Assembly: GCF_000001735.4 (NCBI RefSeq)
Contig: NC_003071.7
Location: 10,409,151 to 10,473,150, forward strand
Length of the DNA stretch: 64,000 nucleotides
From: Arabidopsis thaliana
Taxonomy: Eukaryota > Streptophyta > Magnoliopsida > Brassicales > Brassicaceae
Reading direction: 5' to 3'
The notes beneath the pieces are model-generated. The model saw only the letters and a list, made by a program, of their open reading frames with translations. It made no database searches and was not told the origin of the DNA. A program made the translations under genes and the position numbers. How positions within the stretch are numbered: the first letter of the stretch is position 1; the number at the start of each line of letters is the position of its first letter. This document shows, piece after piece, positions 37,029 through 47,954 of this stretch.

Positions 37029-40000
37029 GAGGAAGTGAAAGAGAGGCTTGGTTTGATGTTTGAGAAGCGTGTGGTTGTTGTTGATGCTCTTTAAAAGCGA
37101 CTATGAAATTATCAAAACATATATAGATAGTGTTTGACAAATGGACAAAACTCCACTTATATAATCACGAGATTCACAACATTGTGTCACGCTTTCTTCC
37201 CCTTTCTTACTGAACTCTTAAATATTTTAACGTACGTCGTTATTTACTAGGCGGAAAAACAAAACAAAAATTATTGTATTATTTAACACTTAAATAAATA
37301 AAAATATTTATATTATTAAGTTATTTGTAAGAAAAATCCGCGAAATTAACATCTCATTATTTATAATTTATCATATTTTGCAAGTAAACCTCAAAATTCT
37401 GGCTATCTACCAAATAAACCTAATTTTGGTTATCTACCACCAAATAAGCCTAAATAATAAATATTTCTCTAGCACAAAAACTTTGGGACTTGGTTGTAAA
37501 TGATTTTATATGTTTTTTAACCTTTGTAACTATGGAATATTCGATTTCGTAAGTTTAGTGGGCAACTTTGTACTAAATAAGGCACGATATTACTTTCACA
37601 ACGTAAACTATTTCGGAATGGCCTATAGTGGTAATGATGGCCTATTTTTCGGCCAAAACTGTTTCAACATAAACTAGTGGTAACGTAAACTATTTCCCTC
37701 TTCCTTCCCGTTCGCTGAACAAAAACGTTTTTGTTAATTTAATAGTTTAATAACGTTAATAACATTATCTCTCAATCTCCTATAATGTGAATACACAAAT
37801 AATATCGTTAATCTCTATGATTTTTGGTAAGTAAATAGTCTCTCAAGCGAATTTTAGATGTGTAATTTCGCAAAATTTAGTTGGTTTTCTAATGCTATAT
37901 ATTAATCTCTAAAGATATTTGTTGGAACTGTGAAGTTGCATGGGAGTTTCAACAAAATGCAAAGTTTTTTCGATCCAAAATTTACCTTCTAAATGTGTGA
38001 TTCTGTTCCAAATTGGTAAACACGAGTCGTTTTTTTTTCTGACTAGAAAAAAGTTACAACGGATGTATATGTGACATTTCAAATTTCATGATCTTAAAAA
38101 ATGGAAAGTAAATTAGAGGGATGATAGCAATATTAAAAGGATGACATAGCGATCGTGAATTTGTGATTGTGAAGTTCTTGACCAATTGTATTCTTGGGGA
38201 ATATGGTGGAATGAATATAGAGTCACTTCGCTCTTTTCTTAGTGCTCACCATTCGTTTTTGTTCGAAAAGACAAAATCCCTTATCCACTGGTTATTAGTT
38301 TATTAACAAAAATCTTACATTTTATATGAATGGGACACTCTTAAAAGAATATTTAGCAATTTGTAGGAACAACTTGTACATTCTAAAATCGATATTTAGC
38401 TTATAATTTTAGAATCACTCTTCTTTTTCTTTTTGAACAATAGAATCACTCTTTTTTGTCCATATTTTAGGATTTAATTAGAATAACATCGAAACTAATT
38501 TCTATGATTTATGTAATGTCATTTGCAAGATGTCTTCACCAAACATAGAAGCAGTGTTGATTACCAAAAAAAAAACATAGAAGCAGTGTTTCATGTCTTA
38601 AAACCTATAAAAAAGAGAAAAATTATAAAATAGAGCACGTAATAATTTATAAATTTTATTAATTATTTCTCAAAATAAGTCGTAATTGAGTGCCGTTTTA
38701 AAAATCTTGAGGTGAGCTTCTCTCCATCTGAATAGAAAGAAGAGAAAAGGAATAATTCTTGTCGTCATAGTTCAAACTTCAAGTGGACTCTCGACGACAT
38801 TTCAATAATACACACATACTTATCTAATCCTGTCACTGAATGGAGTCTTGGTTCAAGAAAGGTGCGCACTAAATAGTAAATAAAAAACTACAAAATTATA
38901 TCATTGCTCTTGGGAATGATTGGATGTTATAGGCTAATCCCAAATTAATATCTGGACATAATATATTGTCACGTCCGGTTTTTGTTAAGTGACTGATTTA
39001 AAAGTGAAACTCATAAGTGATAAAGCACAAAATTACGATTTAGCCTCTATTGTCTTTTCCAAACAAACCATTCTAAACTAGAACCATGGTTCAAGTGGTA
39101 AAAGTTTTTATTTGAATATTGTGATTTTGGGAGATATAGGCATGGGCAAAAAAACCCAATAATTTTAATAACTGACCAAACTGAACCGTATCAAAACCAA
39201 AGTTCTTAAAATAATCGAATGGTTAGTTGTTAATGAGAGAAAGTTACACTCGAAAATTAGAAAAATTATCAAGTAATATACTTATAAATGATTAGTTTCA
39301 TTGCCAATTGGTTTTAAGTTAGAAACTCATCTTAAACCCAAATATGTTATTAGTAAAATAAGGGTGATTCAAACCATTTCTTCTCTAGAAAAAGCATTAG
39401 AAGAGCTAAAGATGCACTCAGTTAATAATGCTAGGATGATGCTAGGATTATTAGCATTAGAAGAGCTAAAAGGTTGTATCTTAGCCTCTTTAATAATGCT
39501 AGGATGATGTGATGGAAATATGTTGGTAGCAGAAGGTGAACTTCGAGGCATGAGTGGTTACCATGCCGTTGTCATGGTCATAATTATGTTCATTTGTACA
39601 CACCTACTAGCATTACGCAAATAAATAATAGTGTCAAAATTGGTTTTTATGGTTATATCTTTGTTTGCCTATCGACTATATATCTAGTGATCGATTCCGA
39701 TGAATAAAGTAGAGGATTGGTTAGGCCTACAAATAGGCTGATGCATCTATTGTCTAATTTGTGATGCTTAATGAGTGAATTATTATTATAAATAAAAATT
39801 TGAACGAAATAGTTTTCTTCACTTAGTTCAAAAACTAGAGGTAATAGTCTCTCTCTTTTTTTTTTTTTTTTTTTTTGGGTCAAATAGTCTCCCTCTTAAG
39901 TTTTATTTTCCTCTCTCATCCTCATCATCTGAGATGTATGGGTTAGTATATACATAAAAGTATGAGCATAAAAAGAGCTTTCTTCATTTACATAAAATAT

Positions 40001-40500
40001 TCAGTGGACATAGAAAAGAGCTTTCTTTATATTTTTTAATTAAAATTTGAATTTACGACGAGATTTCAATTTGGGGTTTAGAAACAGTGTTTTTCTCAGG
40101 ATCTCTACTTGTGAAGTTTTCGCTTGTGTTTTCTTAGTGTTTTCTCCTTGTGTTGTGTTGTAGTTTTTGGGGATTTATGTAGATTTCAATTTCTTTTTTT
40201 TTTGTATTTTCGGTAAGTTTTATCAACTTTTTTTGAAAATCGTATAAATACTTAAGAGTGATACTCATTTTTTTTTTGAATTCCTTTTATATGCTGAGAG
40301 CTTTTTTTTAATTTTGAATTATTATTATTTAACATCTGACATTTTAATTTTATAATCAGTAATTGCATGAATATGAGGCATTATTGTTACTGTACCATAT
40401 CGCATGCGGCCCATTTTAAGCCCAAATCAAGGAATAACTTTTGAAGGACATTTAAAGTTGACCCACAAAAAATAACTTTCATCTTCAATTTCGAATCGAT
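37029..40500. other. AT-rich intergenic region with small duplications
   Basis: No gene is supported. GCATTAGAAGAGCTAAA is duplicated at 39393 and 39453, and TAATAATGCTAGGATGATG at 39422 and 39491. AACATAGAAGCAGTGTT is repeated near 38,543 and 38,574. A GGGCAAAAAAACCCAAT stretch near 39,145 looks like an old transposon end. A poly(T) run lies at 39,857-39,878. Confidence 0.5.
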
Positions 40501-40686
40501 AACCCTAATTTCTCACAGACGAGCAAGAGAAAGAGCCAAAGCCGTTTCTTCAGGTAAATCCCGATCTCCGTTGTCACTTCTTTACTCCAGATTCATTCGT
40601 AGTTTCGATCTATAGATTTCATCTTTTTGAATTCATCGCTTTCAAAGTTTTTGAATTGAAGCCTTTTGTTGATAGGTAACTTGAGG
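40501..40686 (+). other. RSZ22a 5' leader with intron
   Basis: A donor TTCAG/GTAAAT at 40554 and an acceptor TTGATAG/G at 40675 suggest a leader intron of about 122 nt ending just before the ATG. Confidence 0.55.
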
Positions 40687-41710
40687 ATGTCGCGTGTGTA
40701 TGTTGGTAATTTGGATCCGCGAGTTACTGAACGTGAACTCGAGGATGAGTTTCGTTCCTTTGGTGTGATCAGGAGGTACATAAATTGACTCCTTTTTGGT
40801 TTTTAGTTGATGTAAAGTGTGTGAATTTGCATTTATCCTCATTGTTCTTTTGGTGTCTGTGCAGTGTCTGGGTTGCTAGAAGACCTCCTGGTTACGCTTT
40901 TCTTGATTTTGAAGATTCAAGAGATGCCCGTGACGCCATCCGTGAAGTAGATGGTATTCGTTGGTCTTCTATTCTACTGGTCTGGTTTTATGAGTTGTTA
41001 TGAGTTGTTATGAGTTTGATATATATATGATCTATATTGTTATGGTAGGCAAGAATGGATGGAGGGTAGAGCAGTCTCATAACCGTGGTGGTGGTGGAGG
41101 TCGTGGTGGTGGTCGTGGAGGAGGTGATGGTGGTCGTGGACGTGGTGGTTCTGATTTGAAGTGCTATGAGTGTGGTGAGTCTGGTCACTTTGCACGTGAA
41201 TGTCGTTCTCGTGGTGGTTCTGGTGGTAGGCGTCGTAGCCGCAGCCGTAGTCGCAGTCCTCCTAGATACAGAAAGAGTCCTACCTATGGAGGACGAAGGT
41301 TATTGTCCCTATTCTTTCTGATTGACGATTTGCAACTAAAAGAAATTGGTCTACCTCATTGATTTATTACCTTGTCTTTTGGTTTCACAGAAGTTACAGC
41401 CCTCGTGCTAGATCTCCTCCTCCTCCAAGACGTCGTAGTCCTTCTCCTCGTGGTCGCAACTACAGTAGGTCACCACCACCTTATAGAGCACGTGACGAGG
41501 TGCCATATGCTAATGGGTAAAACTCCCCTTGCTCTTGAGTCTACTGTATCTCAATCAATATAAGAAATTGAAACTGAACTAGTGGCATTATCGTCCCAAA
41601 GACTTTTTTGTTAGACGTTGTGTTAAAAAACAGAGTCCATGTGGCTGATAAGTTTTTGTATTTGTTTATGCAGAAATGGTCTGAAAGATGTGCGCAGAAG
41701 CCGGAGCTGA
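40687..41710 (+). CDS. RSZ22A: SR splicing factor with RRM and zinc knuckle
   Basis: Five coding exons: 40687-40775, 40865-40953, 41049-41298, 41391-41516, 41674-41710, total 196 residues. The RRM (about 1-70) begins [20 protein letters not shown] and has the RNP-like [10 protein letters not shown] Gly/Arg-rich linker precedes a CCHC knuckle, [14 protein letters not shown] (Cys98, Cys101, His106, Cys111). The tail is an RS domain with SRSRS and PPRYR repeats. It acts in pre-mRNA splicing in nuclear speckles, pairing with U1-70K in the close paralogue RSZ22. Intron 2 contains TATGAGTTGT three times in tandem (about 40,988-41,015). The RSZ22A name rests on length and recall. Confidence 0.93.
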
Positions 41711-42029
41711 GTGTTACTTGTCTAGATAGCAAATTATGGGATCAGGAGACAACTATTTGCTTGTGACGTCAAGAGGAGAGGAAATTAGTATCTGTGAATT
41801 TCACTAAGAGAATATGTTTTAGCTGTGTGGTGGATTGGATATGCTTGCTACTTTTGAATTGCTGGAAAGCTTCTTATTGCGTTTGGATTATGAAGCCATA
41901 GTTGTATCTGCCGTTAGGTAAAGTACTTTTAAATATCTACCCATGTTCTTAAAAGACATAAACAAAAGCTCTGCTAAAAACCTATGCATTTTCTTTGTTT
42001 TTTGTTCTATCATCTCGAGGTTTCTTCAG
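41711..42029 (+). other. RSZ22a 3' untranslated region
   Basis: Sequence directly after the TGA at 41708-41710, T-rich as expected of a 3' UTR. No further feature is seen before the 84-bp repeat. Confidence 0.45.
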
Positions 42030-42290
42030 GTTTCTACTGCTTCATTGCTTATCTGCTTTTGGCTTCTTGGTTAATTTGGTCGGCCTGCTATGGGATCTTC
42101 ATAGTAGTTTACCACAACTTCTGCTTCATTGCTTATCTGCTTCTCGCTTCTTCGTTATTTTGATCTGCCTACTTTGGGATCTTCATAATTGTTTACCACT
42201 ACTTCTGCTTCATTGCTTAACTGCTTCTGGCTTCTTGGTTATTTTGATCGGCCTGCTTTGGGATCTTTATGTTAGTTCACATCTACTCTG
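42030..42290 (+). repeat. Three tandem copies of an 84-bp unit
   Basis: CTGCTTCATTGCTTA starts at 42037, 42121 and 42205, so the period is exactly 84 bp. The unit also carries TTCTTGGTTATTTTGATC and TTTGGGATCTTCAT. As 84 is a multiple of three, an ORF from 41995 (107 codons) stays open across all copies and encodes a hydrophobic 28-residue repeat (LLLHCLSAS..F.VILI.LLWDLH). It lies downstream of RSZ22a and could be part of its 3' UTR. Coding status is unproven. Confidence 0.8.
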
Positions 42291-43279
42291 CTTCTCATCT
42301 AGATGCTCTTATGTTTGAAAACTTCATCGGCTCTGATGATTGCTGGTCTTGCTTTTCTTGAACTTAAAATGGCCGAGGAGTTGCACTTGCTACTCTGGCA
42401 GGTATTTAATACCTTTCAGGCAGGCTTCGAAGAAACTTGTCTTACGGTGTAGAATAGTTTAGAGTATGTAGAACGTCTCTGCTTTGTTTGAGGTGGGCAC
42501 TTGGATAAACACTTATCGCCATCTGCAATAGTCATTCCTTTGGTTTCATCACGTTTGGTACATGGACTAATCTTTAAACGAGAGATTTTTCTGCTCATTG
42601 GTTTCAATTTCATCATGTTTGATTCAAGGATCATTCTGTCTTTATTGAAGGCTTTTTGGCTGCCTCCTCTTCTGATGATGCTTTGGTTTAAAACCCTAGT
42701 AAAAGGAGTAGATTTTCATAAGTTTCTTATCTTTGTCCTGTTTTGTTGTGTCCTGAAAATACTTATTTTTTATGAAAAATAATTTACAGATATCCAACTT
42801 CATGAGTTTGTTCACTTTTTATATTTAGCAAAACTTTGTTGTCATATGTTTTACTTATCATCATAATCAACTAAACATGATGACGACGATATCTCCTAAC
42901 AACTAGAATCGAGCAATTTTGTGTTCGTACTTATTCAAGTGACTAGATTTGAAGTTGTTATTTTTGATGAAACATGTACTGAGTATTGATATAAAACATG
43001 TAAAACATCATTGACAACATTTTTCATTCTTTTTGGACTTTAAATGATAGAGATAACATAGGTGAGACCAGTTTACACGAAACTCCTTAAGTAGGGATGC
43101 ATCATACAATGGCAATATAAATCTGCTTCAAGTAAATCTTGTGCCGGTCCCTGTGAGGAGAAGAAGCTCATCAAGAAAATCACTTTAGACACTCAAAACC
43201 CATAAGATAGGCTGCAAACACCACGGTAAAAGCTCGAGCACCAGAGAGAGTAGTCTCGTAGAAAATTTACCTTAAAGAT
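42291..43279. other. Spacer between RSZ22a and the ankyrin gene
   Basis: Likely 3' ends of two convergent genes. The plus-strand ORF at 42501-42782 is hydrophobic (LLIGFNFIMFDSRIILSLL) but has no recognised domain. No other gene is supported. Confidence 0.5.
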
Positions 43280-45264
43280 TCAATAGGTGAAATAGCCTGA
43301 CCCTTCTGAGGCGGCCAAGTCTGAGTTGGTCCTTGCTAAGGAAGGCATTTCACCTTCATTTTTTGCAATGGCAGGTATATCTTCTACACGGTTATTTTTG
43401 ATAAAATAAATAGGTAGTCCTCTCCCTACACGATTCATCTTCTTAAACCAGTGACTGATGGTCTCAACTCCTAGATAGGAAAAGAGTACCGTCAATGATC
43501 CACCAGCTACAGAGATAATAACCGGAAATAACCATCGAGTTCCGGGAAAATGCGGTATGGTCACCAAAGATGCCGCAACATAAGCCGTTGCCATAAACCC
43601 TACAGAAACCCACATCATCCTGTGAGTGGCCACCAATAATTTCTTCAAGGGTTTCCTCTGGTAAGGTATGATGCTAACGAGAAGAATAACAATGCACAAG
43701 GACGTGAACAATGCAATGTTGTTACATATTGCAAAGACTTTAAATGCTGCCGTATTACCTACAAGCGATTTCCCTTTCCATGGCCCATCTTGGTAAACAC
43801 CGCCCGGCGGGTTTATCCCACCGGCATAAGAAACTGAAGCAATCAAGACTGCCACTATCGCGATCGTATTTCTTGCATTTTGTAATGCTTCTATATGCAT
43901 CTCATGTTCCAAGCTCTTATGACCTCTTTTAACATGATGTTTCTTGCTTTTCTTTCTCTCTGCTATCTCTGATGTGCTTATTTCGATTAGCTTAAGCAGC
44001 CTTATTACCTCAGAATGCCCTATGTGTGGTTCATTTCTCTCAGCCTTTTTAGAGTCCACTTCTTCTGAAGTCTTGGTGTCACACCTCAGGTAGCTTGATA
44101 TAAACTCATAGTCTTGAGCTTGTCGAGGGAGAAGGTGATAAGCTCGATAACCCATATTGTTTCTGTCTCTGATATCTATTATTTTCTTACCAACAATGTA
44201 ACGTATAAGCTGCAATTTTTTCAGGAAAATATATGAGAAGAAACACACACACACACACCAAAACATGGTTTCTTAAAGGAGAGACTAGAGAGGGACAAAG
44301 AAAACTACTCACCGGAGAACCACAAGACACAGAAGCAGCAATATGTAAGACAGTGTTTCCCTGTTGATCTTTTTTCTTCAAAAGAATTGGGCTGCTAGTT
44401 CCCAAATTCTCCGCCATGAAAACAAAGGCATCGGTATTCTTGTTTCGTGCCGCGAGATGAAAGACTGTCTCTTTTGACGGCGTCCTTACGCAGAAAGACA
44501 ATGGAGACTTGTCCATAAACTCCTCCAGGATTATAACTGAGCCTCTTTGGACTGCTAGATGCAGAGGTGATAAACCTTTGCTGTTAAGAGCTTCTTCTAG
44601 TCCTTGATTGAGTCCTAACAATATACTTGTCAGTTCAAGGTCACCTTTGTCACACGCATAATGCAGTAACGTTGATCGCGAGCCGTCTTCAACCTCCCAA
44701 GCATTTTTCCTAGCTAGCTCTGGAAATCTCTCCAGTATAATCCCAACAATACCTGAAAATGTGATAATGAGCCAGTGAGTTTATACAAGAATTACGAAAA
44801 ATTATGAGTTTATAAACTATAAACTTACAAGTAGATCCACTTGATAAGGCGAAATTGAGTTCATCAAGGTCGACTGAATTCGTCTTTTCAACGATGAATT
44901 TGGCAGCTTCCATGAAAATGCTAACGAAAGCTAAGTGGAGAGGTGTTTGGTTCTTGTTATTGCGTGCGGAATATAGTTCCAATCCAGTGTCTAACATCTG
45001 CATAACTATGTTTACGTCTCCAAGAAGAGCAGCAAGATGCAAAGGTGTGTCTCCGTACGCGTTACGGGAAGAGAGAAGGGAAGGTCGGAGCTCAATAATC
45101 TTGGCGACCAGTTCTCGGTGACCGAGCTTTGCAGCTACGTGCAAAACCGTGTTGTTGGTGTTCTGTTCCTCGCTTCTCTCCTCCAGGGAAGATTCTCTCG
45201 CTTCCACCAAACCAAGAAAAGCTGGAAGGTCATTTTGAAGGATGGCATCGAAGATCGGATGCAT
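43280..45264 (-). CDS. Ankyrin-repeat protein with C-terminal PGG membrane domain
   Basis: Three exons on the minus strand, 45264-44829, 44752-44313 and 44209-43280, giving 601 residues. Exons 1 and 2 encode ankyrin repeats, recognisable by NTVLHVAAKLGH, GDTPLHLAALLGD, NQTPLHLAFVS, LSPLHLAVQRG and GNTVLHIAASV. Exon 3 holds a charged linker, then a PGG domain (about 400-510) with LQNARNTIAIVAVLIASVSYAGG and PPGG at about 426-429, and four hydrophobic helices. Proteins of this layout (ACD6-like and ITN1-like) sit in membranes and act in defence or salt/ABA signalling. Which of these applies cannot be read here. Intron 2 carries a CA run near 44,234-44,257. Confidence 0.9.
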
Positions 45265-45772
45265 CTTTTTCTCAACAAAACTAGAACAAAAGTAAGAAAA
45301 TTCTTAAATCTTGGGAGTGGTTAGACTACAAGGGTTGTTAGCATCTTGACGTTTTGGCTTCTTGGTCTTTCTTTTTCATTTAACACTGGTTGTTGTTGGG
45401 TATATATGAAGTGTGTAGTGTGATGTTTTTTTAATTTTTTTTTGTTTTATACAATGTAGTTTAATTTTCTTGGCCAGAAGACTTTGACCCTATATAGTCA
45501 ACACTCAACAGCTTACAGTTACAGACAAAAAAAGACGCGTTTATAATTGAATAAAATAAAAAACAAAAGGCTTGGCCATGCCACTGGTTCCTCTCTCTTT
45601 CTTTGACGCGCAATTAAAGCTAATGTCAGTCTCAAGCACAACCCTTATGACTTGGTCTTTGAGTACTAAAAGATTAAAAAGTTCTCATGTTCTGAGTTCT
45701 GACTTACCTATCTTCTCCAAGATTGCTCCTAGTTACAATAAGTGAGCTATGGAGAGAAAGGGGTAAGATGAT
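45265..45772. other. Upstream flank of the ankyrin gene
   Basis: AT-rich promoter and leader of the minus-strand gene. No other feature is supported. Confidence 0.5.
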
Positions 45773-45975
45773 TCAATTTAATGTAGTACAAACTTCATGC
45801 CATTGATGACACCATGAGGAACATAGCTTCCGTATTCCGTTGATGGGTTCAACTTGTACATTCACATTCCATAGACTCATCCTATCCCCCGTTGTAAGAC
45901 GATTGTGCATTGCGAGCCACACTAGGAAGGAGTACTTGGGAGTTGAGTGGAACAACTTGTACATTAATACGCATT
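45773..45975 (-). mobile_element. Fragment of a non-LTR retrotransposon, zf-RVT-like region
   Basis: The 63-codon minus-strand ORF contains PKYSFLVWLAMHNRLTTGDR followed by MSLWN. This is the zinc-binding reverse-transcriptase-tail motif (PKV.FF.WLA..NRL.T.DRL..W) found in plant LINE polyproteins. It is short and lacks the flanking Cys/His residues, so it is an old relic. Confidence 0.7.
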
Positions 45976-46033
45976 ATTAAAATAAAACTCGAGTTAGAAA
46001 AGTTTAGCGATAACGATATGGTTTGTAATAGCG

Positions 46034-46156
46034 TATCCCCTCCTATTAATGAGATATTCTCTCATATCAATCATCTTAATGGGAGAGGATACAATCAGAA
46101 TCAATTTACATCAACATGATTGATATGAGAGAATATCTCATTAATAGGAGAGGATA
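46034..46156. repeat. 41-bp near-perfect inverted repeat
   Basis: Left arm 46034-46074 and right arm 46116-46156 are reverse complements over 41 bp with a single mismatch; the spacer is also 41 nt. The arms contain CATTAATAGGAG and GATATGAGAGAATATCTCA. The near-identity implies a recent origin. No ORF is involved. Confidence 0.9.
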
Positions 46157-46718
46157 TACTATTAGTTAGCAAATGATCGTATTCAAAATAATGAACATTT
46201 TTAGTTTCCACAGTCATCGTACTCTCTTTGATGTGATAGTGGTGTTCGTCCTGTTCAAGTCATTTAATCTTGCTATTTGATCGTTCTCAAGAATAGCATG
46301 CAAGCCTAATGAGTCTGAAATAACAGAGTGGGCATCACATTGTAAGTATTATATTATACTTTTATTACATATTTTATTTAGCAAAAAATAAATTTTAATA
46401 AGAGTAGAATTGAATGGTGGCATATTTGTCTTACAAAATAAAAAGACTTGAAATGGCCCACTTCAAGAAATTGGGCGTGGGGATGTGTCTTTTAATCACA
46501 AATCTATAAAGTACGATGAAATTATTTTGTTCAACCATAAAACAGCTGATTTTGGCACTGAAACACTCGATTATATATAGGAGTACCGTTTGGGGTTTTG
46601 TTGTGTGTGTGTGTGTGAAATTGTACACATTTTCCGCAAACTGATCCCACAAGGCCACAAGAGAGATGATTACACGAACATCTCTAAAATTAATAACACA
46701 AGAGCAAACCATCCAATA
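46157..46718. other. Intergenic spacer
   Basis: AT-rich, with a GT microsatellite near 46,599-46,617. The small minus-strand ORF (46431-46712) has no recognised domain. Confidence 0.5.
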
Positions 46719-46940
46719 TACTTCCTCCGTATTTTTATAGTTGATGTTTAGATTTTTTTTTTTTTTTCTAAATTAAAGAAACATTGATAATCTATTTAGA
46801 CACAAATCAACCAATAATAAAATAATTCTATGATATAAATAGTCAAAAATAATTAATTTAGTATTAAAATTGAAATCATCATCTAATTTGAAACATTTTA
46901 TTTTCTTCTAAAACATCAACTATAAAGATACAGTCCATCA
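46719..46940. mobile_element. MITE-like element with short terminal inverted repeats
   Basis: The left end CTTCCTCCGTATTTTTATAG, then TTGATGTTT, matches the reverse complement of the right end (AAACATCAACTATAAAGATA). About 200 bp of AT-rich sequence lies between. CTCCGT at the end is common in plant Stowaway/Tourist-type MITEs. The right end has drifted and no target duplication is obvious. Confidence 0.6.
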
Positions 46941-47954
46941 GAATTGTTAGGGGTAAAAATTTGAGAAGTCATTTTATTTTTTTTCACAGATTTCTCATAA
47001 ATTAATATACTCATATGTAACTAAAAGAAAAGACATGTTAATTAATTTAAGCAAATGTAACAAACTTATTCATGATTACGAAGTTCAATTGCAATTTTGT
47101 TATTGTCTTTATCATGTCCGGATAATGTTTCAATACGTCCAGCACTTGATTCCTCATCCTAGCAGTCTAGCCAAGAAAACTTCACCGACCGGACTAATGC
47201 AAACAACCCTTGCTCCAAGACACAACTTTACAAACAATTAAGACTATCTAGTTTTAGTGAGAAACTCCCACATTACCTAAATAATATTACTTCTGCTTAA
47301 TTTATTGGATATTAGATACTATTCAACCGTCCGATTAGCGTCTAGCGAAATTTTAAACATTAGTATTTTCTCAATTCTAATTGATAACTTTTTTTACTCA
47401 ATATATAGAATACAGTATAAGAGTTTTTCTTTTTGTAAGTTTGTGATGGTATTAAATGTAGACATATTATATACTTCCACAAGTCATATATAAAAATGTA
47501 AAATACAGAATCTTGTACGCAACACACGGGAGATAGTATGAGACTCGAGAGAGAAAGAGTCATCATCATCATCATCATCTCCTTCAAAACAAAAATTTTA
47601 TATACAAATTTGGCTTTAATGGAACCCACGTTCTCTTCTCTGTCTCTCTTTCTTTACAATTTCCAAGAGAACATTAAAATAAAAACAACAACAACAACAA
47701 CAAAAGTTTTGTTAGTATTACTCTTTCACTCGTTTTTACCCTCTCTTAGCTGCATTACATTAGCTGTTTCTACTTATTCTCTCTCTCTCTTCATCTTTTG
47801 TTGTTTCACGTAAAGTCAAACCCATCTCTCTCTCTGTCTCTGCCATTTTCTGAACATGAATAATATCTTCTCATGCTCTGATTCGTTTCTCATTGCCTAA
47901 ACAAGAAGAACAATCTATTCTTGTTTTAGCTTAAAGTTTTTATTGCTACAAACA
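46941..47954 (+). promoter_or_regulatory. CNGC14 promoter and leader
   Basis: The region ends in a pyrimidine-rich leader with CT microsatellites (about 47,639-47,655 and 47,780-47,845), an ACA run near 47,685-47,703 and a TTC-rich part before the ATG at 47955. Small ORFs here show no recognised domain. Confidence 0.5.

Noticed and set aside
36625-37140. 171-codon minus-strand ORF
   Set aside because: Out-of-frame shadow of the sarcosine-oxidase gene, whose frame has clear FAD motifs.
41995-42318. Annotating the 107-codon repeat ORF as a gene
   Set aside because: An open frame is expected when an 84-bp unit is copied; no evidence of translation.
42501-42782. 93-codon hydrophobic plus-strand ORF
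   Set aside because: AT-rich downstream sequence readily yields hydrophobic frames; no homology recognised.
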